This document shows positions 16,263-25,265 of a stretch of DNA of 64,000 nucleotides, piece after piece (within the stretch, counting starts at the first letter, position 1; each line of letters starts with the position of its first letter). The notes beneath the pieces were generated by a model. It saw only the letters and a list, made by a program, of their open reading frames with translations. It was not told the origin of the DNA and did not search any database. The stretch spans positions 1 to 64,000 of the forward strand of contig NZ_JAEHFY010000021.1 in NCBI RefSeq assembly GCF_016623585.1, read 5' to 3'. The translations under genes and the position numbers were made by a program. Origin of the DNA: Pedobacter segetis (GTDB taxonomy: Bacteria > Bacteroidota > Bacteroidia > Sphingobacteriales > Sphingobacteriaceae).

Positions 16263-16361
16263 AATTTTTTTTTTTGCGTTAACGATAGCAGCGGATACCT
16301 GCCTGTGGCTAATGCACTGTGCAGTATGAGCGAATAGCGTGTTTAAACGCCATGATTTCAT
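16263..16361 (-). promoter_or_regulatory. Possible structured leader upstream of the metB-like gene
   Basis: The block at about 16276-16350 is clearly GC-richer than its flanks. It has complementary outer arms (GCGTT at 16276-16280 with AACGC at 16346-16350), a 4-bp stem with a 7-base loop (GCAG 16288-16291, CTGC 16299-16302) and a dyad TGCAC-T-GTGCA at 16313-16323. On the minus strand it ends in a run of A residues before the ATG at 16262. It also translates without a stop in frame with the gene, as a 33-residue Ser/Ala/His-rich stretch beginning MKSWRLNTLFAHTAQCISH. It could be a sensing leader RNA, a leader peptide or an N-terminal extension. No known SAM riboswitch signature was recognised. 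Confidence 0.4.
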
Positions 16362-16416
16362 TTCTTCTTCAATTTTGATGTGAAAAATATAACCAAAGAG
16401 TCTTTCTTAAAATGGA

Positions 16417-16518
16417 TGTCATTCCGTTAGACAGCTGGATAATCGGAACCTCATCAAAATAAGTTTTCATTTAGCAAGTAACCTACCAATGGGATGCAGA
16501 AATAAATTCAGCATGACA
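16417..16518. repeat. Decayed dispersed intergenic repeat with TGTCAT...ATGACA ends
   Basis: The element begins TGTCATTCCG (16417) and ends TTCAGCATGACA (16518), with inverted TGTCAT/ATGACA termini and internal GGAACCTC and GGGATGCAGAAAT segments. It has no coding capacity. This layout is that of short non-autonomous palindromic repeats scattered between genes in many Bacteroidota genomes. The copy is degenerate because the internal arms no longer pair well. Confidence 0.5.
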
Positions 16519-16556
16519 AATTTTACCCTTTAGCCAATCTATTAAATATGAGGCTT

Positions 16557-18029
16557 TTAATAAGCCAATGCAAAAATCACTCTTTCTTTTGAAGGTTTTC
16601 CGGTTACTATACATATACCTTCTTCTTGTTTATTCTTTAATGGAATACAACGGATAGTAGCTTTTGTTTCCTCTTTTATTTTAGATTCGGTTTCTGGGGT
16701 ACCATCCCAATGTGCAGCAATAAAACCACCTTTTTCTTCTAACACCTTCTTAAACTCGTTGTAAGAGTTAACCTCAGTGGTCATCTCTGCTCTATAATCA
16801 AAAGCTTTTTTATAGATGTTTTCTTGAATTTCTTCCAAAAGTTTTTCAATCACATCTACTAAACCTTCCCTAGAAATGGTTTCTTTAGTTCTGGTATCTC
16901 TTCTGGCAATTTCAATGGTGTTGTTTTCTAGGTCCCTACCACCAAACGCCAATCTAATGGGTACACCTTTCAACTCATACTCTGCAAATTTAAAACCGGG
17001 GCGTTGTGTATCCCTATTGTCATATTTAAAAGAAATACCTTTCTTTTTTAACTCATTTGTGATTATTAAAACCTGTTCAGAAATCTCGTTCAACTCCTCA
17101 TCACCTTTATAAATTGGCACAATAACAACTTGTATAGGAGCTAATTTTGGGGGTAAAACCAAACCTTGATCATCTGAATGCGCCATAATGAGCGCACCCA
17201 TCAAACGGGTAGAAACCCCCCAAGAGGTTGCCCAAACATGTTCTAATTTGCCCTCTTTACTGGCAAACTTTACATCAAAAGCCTTGGCGAAATTTTGGCC
17301 TAAAAAGTGCGAAGTACCTGCTTGCAGTGCCTTTCCGTCTTGCATCAGAGCTTCTATACAAAGCGTATCTAAGGCACCTGCAAAGCGTTCATTTGCGGTT
17401 TTATGCCCTTTTAACACCGGCATCGCCATCCAATTTTCGGCAAAGTCTGCGTAAACATCCAACATTTGAGATGCTTCTGCTTGTGCCTCTTCTGAAGTTG
17501 CATGGGCGGTATGCCCTTCTTGCCAAAGAAATTCTGTTGTGCGTAAAAAAAGCCTTGTCCTCATTTCCCAACGCACCACATTAGCCCATTGGTTAACCAA
17601 AATTGGTAAATCTCGGTAAGATTGGATCCATCCTTTATAGGTGTTCCAAATGATGGTTTCTGAGGTTGGCCTTACGATCAATTCTTCTTCAAGTTTGGCC
17701 TCTTCATCAACAATAATATTTCCATTACCATCGTTTTTAAGGCGATAGTGAGTTACAACAGCACATTCTGTAGCAAAGCCATCAACATGTGATGCTTCTT
17801 TAGAAAAGAAGGATTTTGGAATAAATAGTGGGAAATACGCATTGCTATGGCCGGTATCTTTAAATTTTTGGTCTAGTACGGCCTGCATTTTCTCCCAAAT
17901 GGAATAACCATAAGGCTTAATTACCATACAACCCCTTACAGATGAGTGTTCTGCGAGGTCGGCTTTTGTAACTAATTCGTTATACCATTGAGAATAATCG
18001 TCAGATCTGCTAGTTAAACCTTTACTCAT
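16557..18029 (-). CDS. proS: Prolyl-tRNA synthetase (eukaryote/archaeon-like short form)
   Basis: This 490-residue class II aminoacyl-tRNA synthetase charges tRNA-Pro. It has the N-terminal [35 protein letters not shown], motif 2 in [24 protein letters not shown], the [17 protein letters not shown] proline-pocket region, and an anticodon-binding domain from about residue 280. The C-terminal zinc-binding-like domain is present and ends in Tyr (FALAY), as in the short archaeal/eukaryal-type ProRS common in Bacteroidota. There is no INS editing domain. It is divergently oriented to the lipoprotein gene at 18135, with 105 AT-rich bases between them. Confidence 0.96.
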   Translation of the reverse strand: MSKGLTSRSDDYSQWYNELVTKADLAEHSSVRGCMVIKPYGYSIWEKMQAVLDQKFKDTGHSNAYFPLFIPKSFFSKEASHVDGFATECAVVTHYRLKNDGNGNIIVDEEAKLEEELIVRPTSETIIWNTYKGWIQSYRDLPILVNQWANVVRWEMRTRLFLRTTEFLWQEGHTAHATSEEAQAEASQMLDVYADFAENWMAMPVLKGHKTANERFAGALDTLCIEALMQDGKALQAGTSHFLGQNFAKAFDVKFASKEGKLEHVWATSWGVSTRLMGALIMAHSDDQGLVLPPKLAPIQVVIVPIYKGDEELNEISEQVLIITNELKKKGISFKYDNRDTQRPGFKFAEYELKGVPIRLAFGGRDLENNTIEIARRDTRTKETISREGLVDVIEKLLEEIQENIYKKAFDYRAEMTTEVNSYNEFKKVLEEKGGFIAAHWDGTPETESKIKEETKATIRCIPLKNKQEEGICIVTGKPSKERVIFALAY

Positions 18030-18134
18030 GTTTTATTTGGAATAATTTTTGTATTTTTATATCAATATATTTTAACAGGCTCAAAGTTATAAATTTAATG
18101 GATTAAAGCTGAAAGCCCATAAAACCTAATAGCC

Positions 18135-19121
18135 ATGAAAAGTAAATATCAACCTTTAATTTTAGCTTCTTTATTTTTAGCTTCTTTTTTAAGTGCTTGT
18201 TCTACAAGTAAGTTAGCCTCGCAAAACAATGATGATGTTTATTTTTCTGATGTTACGGCAAATAAAATAAATTATGCTGCCGCACCAGAAAAAAATTATA
18301 AGGAGGGGTATTATAACGATAAAAATGGTTATGACCGTAATGATGATTATTATTATGACGGTTATGGGTATAACTCTAGGTTTAATTATGATTTGAATAA
18401 TTATACTTGGAGGGACAGGTATTATCAACAAAATTTATTCGGATATGACCCCTATTTTGACCCTAATTATTTGGGTTTCAATAACGGTTGGAGCATAGGA
18501 CTGGGCTATAACAATTATTTTAATTATGGTTGGAACAATAGTTATTTTACCAACGGTTGGAATTATTATGGTTCTTATTATGGCAATTCTCCATATTGGG
18601 GTATTTACTCTTACTATCAACCAGGTTATTTTGGGGGATATGGGAATTATTACGGTGGAAGCGGTTATTATGGATACCCTTACAACGGAAACGGAGTTGT
18701 TAAAAATTTAAGCCCTCGCCCAAGAGGTAGTTATGATAATGACAGACCGGCAGGCAGAACAATCCCTATACCTCCTTCTACAACCACGAGACCTGATTCT
18801 TATAATCCTAACAACGGTGGTAGAACAGTAGATAGCAGAGGAAACGGAACTTATAACCCTGTTTCTAGGCCTACAAGAGGGGGTTCTTCTTCAGATTCTA
18901 GATCTGGTGGATCAACGTCTCAACCTAGTAATAGACCAACCAGACCAACTTCCGCTCCTACAAGGAGTACAGATAATTCTAGATCTTCTGAACCAAGCAG
19001 CAGACCAGAAAGAGTAGAAAGGCCTTCTTCTCCACCACCATCATCTTCCTCTGATAATGGCAGGTCATCATCTGGCGGCGGTGGCAATTCATCACCAAGG
19101 CCTACAAGAGGAGGAAATTAA
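18135..19121 (+). CDS. Low-complexity Tyr/Asn/Gly-rich lipoprotein
   Basis: I do not recognise a characterised family. The 328-residue product has a lipoprotein signal with lipobox LSAC (cysteine near residue 22). A central region (about residues 50-190) is dominated by Tyr, Asn and Gly, with FGYDPYFDPNYLGF and repeated NYYG/YGYG words. The C-terminal third (about 195-328) is Ser/Arg/Pro/Gly-rich with repeated RPTRGG, SSRPERVERPS and SGGGG. No transmembrane or enzymatic motif is seen. Such composition suggests an extended, possibly adhesive or phase-separating, surface-anchored protein. It precedes the OmpP1-like gene by 12 bases, so the two probably form an operon. Confidence 0.7.
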   Translation: MKSKYQPLILASLFLASFLSACSTSKLASQNNDDVYFSDVTANKINYAAAPEKNYKEGYYNDKNGYDRNDDYYYDGYGYNSRFNYDLNNYTWRDRYYQQNLFGYDPYFDPNYLGFNNGWSIGLGYNNYFNYGWNNSYFTNGWNYYGSYYGNSPYWGIYSYYQPGYFGGYGNYYGGSGYYGYPYNGNGVVKNLSPRPRGSYDNDRPAGRTIPIPPSTTTRPDSYNPNNGGRTVDSRGNGTYNPVSRPTRGGSSSDSRSGGSTSQPSNRPTRPTSAPTRSTDNSRSSEPSSRPERVERPSSPPPSSSSDNGRSSSGGGGNSSPRPTRGGN

Positions 19122-19133
19122 AAACTGTTTTAA

Positions 19134-20606
19134 ATGAGATTTAAAAAAATATTATCGGTGGCTTTTATAGTAATAGCTGCCAAAACATCCTATGCCCAAT
19201 ATACAGAGGATGCCTTAAGGTTTTCACAGTTTCAAAATAGTAATACTGCAAGATTTGATGCCTTGGGCGGTTCCAAAACTGCTATTGGCGGAGATTTAAG
19301 CTCTTTATATGGAAACCCCGCCGGTTTAGGGATGTTTTCAAAATCTGAATTTAGTTTAACTCCAAGTTTAAAGTTAAGAAATAACGATATCAGTATTTCT
19401 AACCTTTCTGGCAATAGCACTAACAATACAAGCAGTAATCTAGATTTGAACAATGTTGGGGTTGTTTTTAATACCAAAACCTATAAATCAAAAGATCTAG
19501 ATAAAGGTTTGGTTAGCCTTTCTTTTGGAATAGGTTATCAAAAAAGAGGAAGCTTTAGGAATGATTTTAATTATGGCGGTAAAACCAACGCCAATGGCTT
19601 AGGCGATTTTTTTGCCCAAACAGCCTCTGCAGAAAACCGTCCGCAAAATAATTTAAACAACGTGAATGGTGCCGCTTACGATTCTTTTTTAATAAACGAA
19701 GACGGAAGCAGCACCAATTACGCTGCCATTACTTCTATTAAATCTGACCAATTACAAACCGTAAATAGAACCGGGGGCAACTCTAGCGTAGATTTTTCTT
19801 TGGGAGCAAACATTAGCAATAAACTTTTTTTAGGAGCAGCCATAGGGTTAGCTTCATTTAGATATAGCTCTATTGAGACTACCAATGAAACCGGTTTATA
19901 TAGACAGCCCAACACCACAAATGATTTTAATTATAATGTAGATTATACCCGTAATTTTGACACTCAGGGAACAGGCATCAATTTAAAATTGGGAGCAATT
20001 TTGCGCCCAACTAATGAGCTTAGGCTTGGTGTTTCTTTAGAGTCTCCAACTTGGTTTAGCGTAACCGATAATTATTCTGAAACCTTGTACAATAATATAG
20101 ATCCAATTGAAGGAACCGTTAACTACCCTTTCGAGTATAAATTAAGAACCCCTTTAAAAGTGAACGGGGGTTTAGCTTATTTCTTCGGGAAGAACGGATT
20201 TTTGAGCGCCGATATAGGTTACGAGGATTTTTCTACCATAAATTTTAGCTCTTCTGACTCTAACCAAGATTTTAAGTCTAATAAAGAAATAAAAACCGAA
20301 TATAAAAATGTAATTAACTACAGTTTGGGAGGTGAGTTGAGGGTTACCGATAATCTTTTATTAAGGGCGGGTTTTCAATCGCAAGCAAACCCATACAAAA
20401 ATTTAAACAATAAAGATTATACCATTAACTCTTATTCTGCCGGTTTTGGTTATAGATTTGGTACATATTATCTTGATTTGGCATATATCAATAGCAAGAA
20501 TCCGCTTTCTTACAATAATTATCAGTTAACAGGGGGCAACGCACCGCTTGCCAATATTACCACAAAAAGGAATAACGTTTCTTTGACATTTGGAGTAAGA
20601 TTTTAG
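19134..20606 (+). CDS. OmpP1/FadL/TodX-family outer-membrane transport protein
   Basis: This 490-residue outer-membrane barrel has the signal peptide MRFKKILSVAFIVIAAKTSYAQ. The mature N-terminus (YTEDALRFSQFQNSNTARFDALGGSKTAIGGDLSSLYGNPAGLGMFSKSEFSLTPSL) is the signature of the Bacteroidota OMPP1/FadL group, with its NPAGLG motif. The barrel ends in GVRF with a terminal aromatic residue, the BamA recognition signal. Members move hydrophobic molecules such as long-chain fatty acids, but the cargo here is unknown. It is 12 bases downstream of the low-complexity lipoprotein gene and converges on the first sulfatase with only 8 bases between them. Confidence 0.8.
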   Translation: MRFKKILSVAFIVIAAKTSYAQYTEDALRFSQFQNSNTARFDALGGSKTAIGGDLSSLYGNPAGLGMFSKSEFSLTPSLKLRNNDISISNLSGNSTNNTSSNLDLNNVGVVFNTKTYKSKDLDKGLVSLSFGIGYQKRGSFRNDFNYGGKTNANGLGDFFAQTASAENRPQNNLNNVNGAAYDSFLINEDGSSTNYAAITSIKSDQLQTVNRTGGNSSVDFSLGANISNKLFLGAAIGLASFRYSSIETTNETGLYRQPNTTNDFNYNVDYTRNFDTQGTGINLKLGAILRPTNELRLGVSLESPTWFSVTDNYSETLYNNIDPIEGTVNYPFEYKLRTPLKVNGGLAYFFGKNGFLSADIGYEDFSTINFSSSDSNQDFKSNKEIKTEYKNVINYSLGGELRVTDNLLLRAGFQSQANPYKNLNNKDYTINSYSAGFGYRFGTYYLDLAYINSKNPLSYNNYQLTGGNAPLANITTKRNNVSLTFGVRF

Positions 20607-20614
20607 TTTGGTGC

Positions 20615-22036
20615 TTATTCCTCATTATCGTTTATACTACCTTGTACGGGTTTATTAGTTGCCGTAATTTTTGTGGGCAAAGGTGCTTTAGTATGTTTTA
20701 ACCATGCCAATAAATCTTTTAAAAGCTCGTCTCGCATTTTTGGGTTTTTATTGGCCAAATTGTCTCTTTCGCCAATATCATCTTTCAAATTGTAAAGCTC
20801 AACTGCATTGTTGTGAGCTATGTTTTTGATACCGCCATTGTTTATCCATTCTTCATAGTATAACATCAGTTTCCAATCGCCCTTACGGATAACAGATACT
20901 GGTCTTGAACGGAAAATATCATCACGGCCACGAATTACCGGTTTGTTCAAATAGCCAGGAAAGTGCCAGAAAATTGCTTTTCTGGTTGTTGTCTCGCTTT
21001 TTCCCATAAATAACGGCAGTAGGTTTTCTCCGTCTAATTTTTTAGGTTTCGCATCGGCTAAAGCCAAAAAGGTTGGATAAAAATCTAAGTTGATGATAGG
21101 TGTGCTATTGAGAGTACCGGCTTTAATTTTATCTGGCCAATAAGCTATAAAAGGCTCGCGTATTCCCCCCTCATAATAACAGCCTTTGTTTCCCCTCAAA
21201 GGTTCTTGCGGAGATTCATTTATTGCACCATTATCACTGCTGAAAATCACAAGTGTGTTTTTATCTAATCCAGATTGTTTTAGAAACTTAATTACGGTAC
21301 CTACCGTTTCATCAAAATCTGATGTACAGGCGGCATATAAAGCTTTGTTTTTATCCAGTCCTTTGGCCTTATATTTCTCAAGTGTTGCTGGTCTGGCTTC
21401 TTGAATGCTATGTATTGCATGATGAGCCAGATAAGCAAAAAATGGTTTGTCATCATCTTTATGTGCTTTCATGTAATTAATAGCTTCCGTGGTTAAGGTA
21501 AACATCCCTTTAGGATCATCTGGGATGTTCCATTTTTTATTGGGGTTAGATTTTCTAGCATCTATGTAAACATCAAAACCTTGAGCCAATGGGCTGGTTT
21601 GCGCCGTGGTACCCAAATGCCATTTACCAAAAATAGCTGTTTGATAACCCTCGTCTTTCAATGCCTCAGCCACGGTTACGAATGATGGCGCTAAACTTTT
21701 GGTATTATCAACAGGTACAACTTTCATCTCTTTAACAGGCCCACGTGATGTACTCCCAACCGCAAACACACCATGCCGTGGGGTATAAAGTCCGCTGATC
21801 AAGCATGCTCTGCTTGGTGCGCAGTTTCCAGCACCTGCGTAAGCATTGTTAAACACCATCCCTGCTTTTGCCAAAGCATCGATATTAGGTGTCTCTATAA
21901 ATGAACTCCCGGTATAGCCGCAATCTTTATAACCAAGATCATCGGCAAATATCACTACTATGTTAGGCTTCTTAGTTTGCGCACCAACTGCTGTAGCGCT
22001 AAAAAAAACCATCAAAACAATAATAATCTTCTTCAT
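20615..22036 (-). CDS. Formylglycine-dependent sulfatase (S1 family)
   Basis: This 473-residue exported sulfatase has the signal peptide MKKIIIVLMVFFSATAVGAQ. Metal-binding aspartates lie in FADDLGYKDCG (about residues 30-40). The maturation motif is C72-A-P-S-R followed by ACLISG, where C72 becomes formylglycine. The SSDNGA motif and REPFIAYWP come later. It removes sulfate esters from sugars in the periplasm. The subfamily cannot be set from motifs alone. It is the left-most gene of the sulfatase-rich locus and is separated from the next sulfatase by 169 bases with no clear promoter. The maturation enzyme is not in this window. Confidence 0.92.
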   Translation of the reverse strand: MKKIIIVLMVFFSATAVGAQTKKPNIVVIFADDLGYKDCGYTGSSFIETPNIDALAKAGMVFNNAYAGAGNCAPSRACLISGLYTPRHGVFAVGSTSRGPVKEMKVVPVDNTKSLAPSFVTVAEALKDEGYQTAIFGKWHLGTTAQTSPLAQGFDVYIDARKSNPNKKWNIPDDPKGMFTLTTEAINYMKAHKDDDKPFFAYLAHHAIHSIQEARPATLEKYKAKGLDKNKALYAACTSDFDETVGTVIKFLKQSGLDKNTLVIFSSDNGAINESPQEPLRGNKGCYYEGGIREPFIAYWPDKIKAGTLNSTPIINLDFYPTFLALADAKPKKLDGENLLPLFMGKSETTTRKAIFWHFPGYLNKPVIRGRDDIFRSRPVSVIRKGDWKLMLYYEEWINNGGIKNIAHNNAVELYNLKDDIGERDNLANKNPKMRDELLKDLLAWLKHTKAPLPTKITATNKPVQGSINDNEE

Positions 22037-22163
22037 CTATAATTTTTAAATAAGTGGTGTTTGGTCTCTAAATTGCTACTGCAAAAACTTTCTTTTAAAG
22101 ATCATGGTTTTTTTTTAAAATATCAAATAACGCAAACAATAATTTTAGCCCATTATTTCTAAT

Positions 22164-22186
22164 ATCATATTTGTTTTTAATATGAT
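22164..22186. other. AT-rich inverted repeat between two sulfatase genes
   Basis: ATCATATT (22164-22171) and AATATGAT (22179-22186) form perfect 8-base arms around a 7-base loop, about 130 bases upstream of the sulfatase start at 22036. It could be an operator or a weak terminator of the upstream sulfatase. No long T tract follows on either strand. Confidence 0.35.
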
Positions 22187-22205
22187 AAGAATAAAAAACG
22201 TTAAC

Positions 22206-23666
22206 CTAATTGGGTTTATTAATTTTTAAATCGCTGCTTCTTTTTAAAGGGAAATAAGGATTTGGGGTGCGGGCAGTATCCATGATATGTTTTAAATCTG
22301 CTGCAATTTGAGGATATTTTGAGCTCACATCTTTACTTTCGGAAATATCAGTTTTCAAATTATAAAGTTCTACACCTTTTGCATCAGGATCGTGGCGTAC
22401 AGCTTTCCAATCTCCTTTTCTAACCGCTTGATCAGAGGTTTTGTTCTCATGAAATTCCCAATACAAAAACGGGTGCTGTTTTTGTGCCGATGTATTATCC
22501 GTTAAAGTGGGCATCAAAGAAAAGCCATCGGTAACTACTTTTTCTTTTTTTAGATCAACACCAAAAATATCGGCAAAGGTGGGCATAATATCCCAAAAAG
22601 CAGAGATTTGATTGCTTACTTGCCCCGGTTTCACAACACCTGGCCAGCTTACTATAAAAGGCTCTCTTATTCCGCCTTCGTAAACATCTCTTTTTGCACC
22701 ACGCAGATCTCCATTACTTTTATGATAGGCTGGGTTTGAGCCACCTTCTTTATGCGACCCATTATCACTGCTAAACATGATTACCGTGTTTTTATCTAGG
22801 CCCTGTTTTTTAAGTTGTGCTATTACCTTGGCAACATCCCTATCAATCCTTACTACCATAGCTGCGTAAGCTGCCGCAGGATATTTTTGACTACGATAAG
22901 CACCAAAATCATTTTCTCCGTTGGTACCCTGCTTCCCCTTTGTAAAAGGGATTTCTGGAAATTTACCAACAAAACTTCTAAAGATAGAATCATCAGGTAC
23001 AATCATTTCTGCATGAGGCGTAACATAGGCTAAATAAAGGAAAAAAGGTTTCCCTTTTTTTTGTTCGCTCACATATTTAATAGCTTCTTTGGTAAAAATA
23101 TCGTTTGAAAAAGCTCCGTTTTTGCCACCGCTATTTTCTTTTATGTATTCTTTCTTATTGTTTCGCCATAAATAATCAGGGAATTGATAATGTGCATGTG
23201 CTTGGTTTAAAAAGCCGTACATTAGATCAAAACCTTGCTTATTTGGTGCGCCGGTAGATTCTTCCATACCCATGCCCCATTTACCTATTACCGCAGTATG
23301 GTAACCAGCCATTTTTGCTACTTCACCCAAGGTAACATCGCTAGGTAGAAGTTCTAAACCAGCTCCAAACCCATCAGGGCCAACTTCGTAATTCCCTCTA
23401 ACGCGGCAATGCGCAGGGTCGCGACCGGTCATTAATGATGCTCTTGAAGGGGCGCAAACTGGGCTACCCGCATAATGTTGTGTAAAACGCATTCCGCTTT
23501 TTGCGATACTATCTATGGTAGGTGTGGCAAAATCTTTTTGCCCATAGCAGCTTAAATCACCATAGCCCATATCATCGCACAAAATATAAACTATATTGGG
23601 TTTGTTTTGGGCAATGCCATTGAGAACGTAAAAGGAGAATAGAAATATTAAAGTTAGTTTTTTCAT
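22206..23666 (-). CDS. Formylglycine-dependent sulfatase (S1 family)
   Basis: This 486-residue exported sulfatase has the signal peptide MKKLTLIFLFSFYVLNGIAQ. Metal ligands are in ILCDDMGYGDLSCYGQ (D31, D32), and the maturation motif is C71-A-P-S-R with ASLMTG. SSDNGSH and REPFIVSWPG are further metal and structural motifs. Members with this N-terminal pattern (MGYGDLSCYGQ, HCRVRGN after the CAPSR motif) are often called arylsulfatase A-like. It lies in tandem with the 20615 sulfatase and behind the PQQ enzyme, all on the minus strand, with 156-169-base spacers. The PA14 sulfatase at 31430 is similar around the active site (CAPSRAS plus RVRG/NVRDNQ). Confidence 0.92.
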   Translation of the reverse strand: MKKLTLIFLFSFYVLNGIAQNKPNIVYILCDDMGYGDLSCYGQKDFATPTIDSIAKSGMRFTQHYAGSPVCAPSRASLMTGRDPAHCRVRGNYEVGPDGFGAGLELLPSDVTLGEVAKMAGYHTAVIGKWGMGMEESTGAPNKQGFDLMYGFLNQAHAHYQFPDYLWRNNKKEYIKENSGGKNGAFSNDIFTKEAIKYVSEQKKGKPFFLYLAYVTPHAEMIVPDDSIFRSFVGKFPEIPFTKGKQGTNGENDFGAYRSQKYPAAAYAAMVVRIDRDVAKVIAQLKKQGLDKNTVIMFSSDNGSHKEGGSNPAYHKSNGDLRGAKRDVYEGGIREPFIVSWPGVVKPGQVSNQISAFWDIMPTFADIFGVDLKKEKVVTDGFSLMPTLTDNTSAQKQHPFLYWEFHENKTSDQAVRKGDWKAVRHDPDAKGVELYNLKTDISESKDVSSKYPQIAADLKHIMDTARTPNPYFPLKRSSDLKINKPN

Positions 23667-23701
23667 GAGTTTATTTTTTTAATGTGCTTTTGTTATTTTA
23701 T

Positions 23702-23741
23702 CAAAAACAAGCAAGCCTTTATTAAAATTTAACGTTGCTTG
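23702..23741 (-). terminator. Candidate terminator after the PQQ-enzyme gene
   Basis: On the minus strand CAAGCAA (23735-23741) pairs with TTGCTTG (23708-23714) across a 20-base AT-rich loop, and a T tract covers 23703-23707. A second 7-base pair of arms (23744-23750 with 23768-23774) lies just upstream in the same spacer. The large loop makes this call moderate. Confidence 0.45.
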
Positions 23742-23822
23742 AGATTCTAATTTTATAATATCATCATTTAGAATGATCTATTTTTCGATTATAATTGAAA
23801 TCTCGTTTTTAAGCGTTCAGAT

Positions 23823-25265
23823 TTATTTCCCTACTGGTACAATTTTATAAACCCTACCCGGATTTTCTACCGCCATGTAAAGGTATCCATCGGGCGCAAG
23901 CCTTATATCCCTAACCCTGCCAATATTTTTGAACAATATTTCCTCTTCTACTACTTTATTATTTTTTAACACGCATCTATCAAGATACTCGAAACGTAAA
24001 GAACCGATCATTAAGTTATCTTCCCAACCCTTGTAAATTTTTGTGTTTACGAATGCCATACCACTTGGGGCTATGGATGGTATCCAATATTTTATAGGTG
24101 GTTCAATACCTTCTTGTTCTGTTTTGTTGGTAAAAGTTGTACCATCGTAATTAATCCCGTAAGACACAATTGACCATCCATAATTCTTTTTAGCACCAAT
24201 AATATTTAGTTCATCGCCACCACGAGGCCCATGTTCATGCTCCCAAATGGTATTATCCTTAGGATTTAGGGCTAAACCTTGTGGATTTCTGTGCCCGAAA
24301 GTGTAAATAGACGGCACCACATTTTTATCGTTTACAAAAGGGTTATCTGAGGGAATACTGCCATCGGCCTTAATACGGTGAATTTTACCCAAACTGTTAT
24401 CAATTAAATTTTGTGGGCTTCCTGTTTCATCACCACGGGTACCTACAGAAAAATATAAATATCCATCTGCCCCAAATGCCATCCGCCCCCCAAAATGGTG
24501 TGCTGTTGTTGCATAAGGCAATGCCACAAAAATATCTTTTTGATCTACAAGTTCATCCCCCACCAAACGGCATTGCATTATTGCTGTTGTGGCATAAGTT
24601 TTTTTATCCTCTTCTTTAAATTTGGAGTAAGAAAGATATAAGAGATTGTTTTTAGCAAAATCGGGATGTAAAACAACATCTAGAAGACCGCCCTGCCCTT
24701 TAACCCTAACGGGTGGAACGCCCTTTATCTCGGTTACTTCTTTATTTTTTGATACCCTATTAAGCGTTCCCGCCCGATCTGTTACCAAAAAGCCCCCATC
24801 TGGTAAAAAAGCCATAGACCAAGGCACCTCTCCTTTTGCGTAAACGGTATCAAGTCTAACTGTTAAATGCTTAGTTTTGAATATATTAGATTTTGGCTTA
24901 TCGTCATTTGTATATTTTTTAATATTTTCAATGCCTGTTAAAATATAATCAGACAGATTAAAGATTTGCTTATCTGTAAAAGTTTTGGAAAAAGAAGGCA
25001 TTCCATCATCTGGATAGCCGTTCTTTATAGCTTTGAACAAATCTTCTCTTCCGTTTCCGTATTTCCACTTCCGATCCACAAAAGCATCCATTTTTTCTCC
25101 ATGGCAACCGCTACAATAATTTTTGTAATTTGCTGCTGCTTCTTTATTATCAATTAAAGATTCGGTTTTTTTTATGGGTAAATAACTTTTATTTACTTTA
25201 TCTGGCCCCTTTAACATTGCCATTAAAGCAATGCCGGTAAAGGTTATACTTAGTATTTTTATCAT
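23823..25265 (-). CDS. Cytochrome c fused to PQQ-dependent aldose sugar dehydrogenase
   Basis: This 480-residue periplasmic enzyme has an N-terminal export signal or anchor and then a class I cytochrome c domain: C51-S-G-C54-H55 with likely axial Met M89 in PDDGMPSFSK. A six-bladed propeller of the soluble glucose/sorbosone dehydrogenase family follows (about residues 130-480). It has GEVPWSMAFLPDGGFLVTDRAG, KGQGGLLDVVLHPDF, HHFGGRMAFGADGYLYFSVG, FGHRNPQGLALNP and EHEHGPRGGDELN. It would oxidise aldoses to lactones and pass electrons to the heme. Its place beside sulfatase genes suggests oxidation of a monosaccharide released from the polysaccharide. A weak -7 element lies at 25318-25325. Confidence 0.85.
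   Translation of the reverse strand: MIKILSITFTGIALMAMLKGPDKVNKSYLPIKKTESLIDNKEAAANYKNYCSGCHGEKMDAFVDRKWKYGNGREDLFKAIKNGYPDDGMPSFSKTFTDKQIFNLSDYILTGIENIKKYTNDDKPKSNIFKTKHLTVRLDTVYAKGEVPWSMAFLPDGGFLVTDRAGTLNRVSKNKEVTEIKGVPPVRVKGQGGLLDVVLHPDFAKNNLLYLSYSKFKEEDKKTYATTAIMQCRLVGDELVDQKDIFVALPYATTAHHFGGRMAFGADGYLYFSVGTRGDETGSPQNLIDNSLGKIHRIKADGSIPSDNPFVNDKNVVPSIYTFGHRNPQGLALNPKDNTIWEHEHGPRGGDELNIIGAKKNYGWSIVSYGINYDGTTFTNKTEQEGIEPPIKYWIPSIAPSGMAFVNTKIYKGWEDNLMIGSLRFEYLDRCVLKNNKVVEEEILFKNIGRVRDIRLAPDGYLYMAVENPGRVYKIVPVGK

Noticed and set aside
16263-16361. SAM-I or SAM-II riboswitch upstream of the metB-like gene
   Set aside because: None of the conserved core sequences of these classes is recognisable; only generic stems were seen, so it is listed as an unknown leader.
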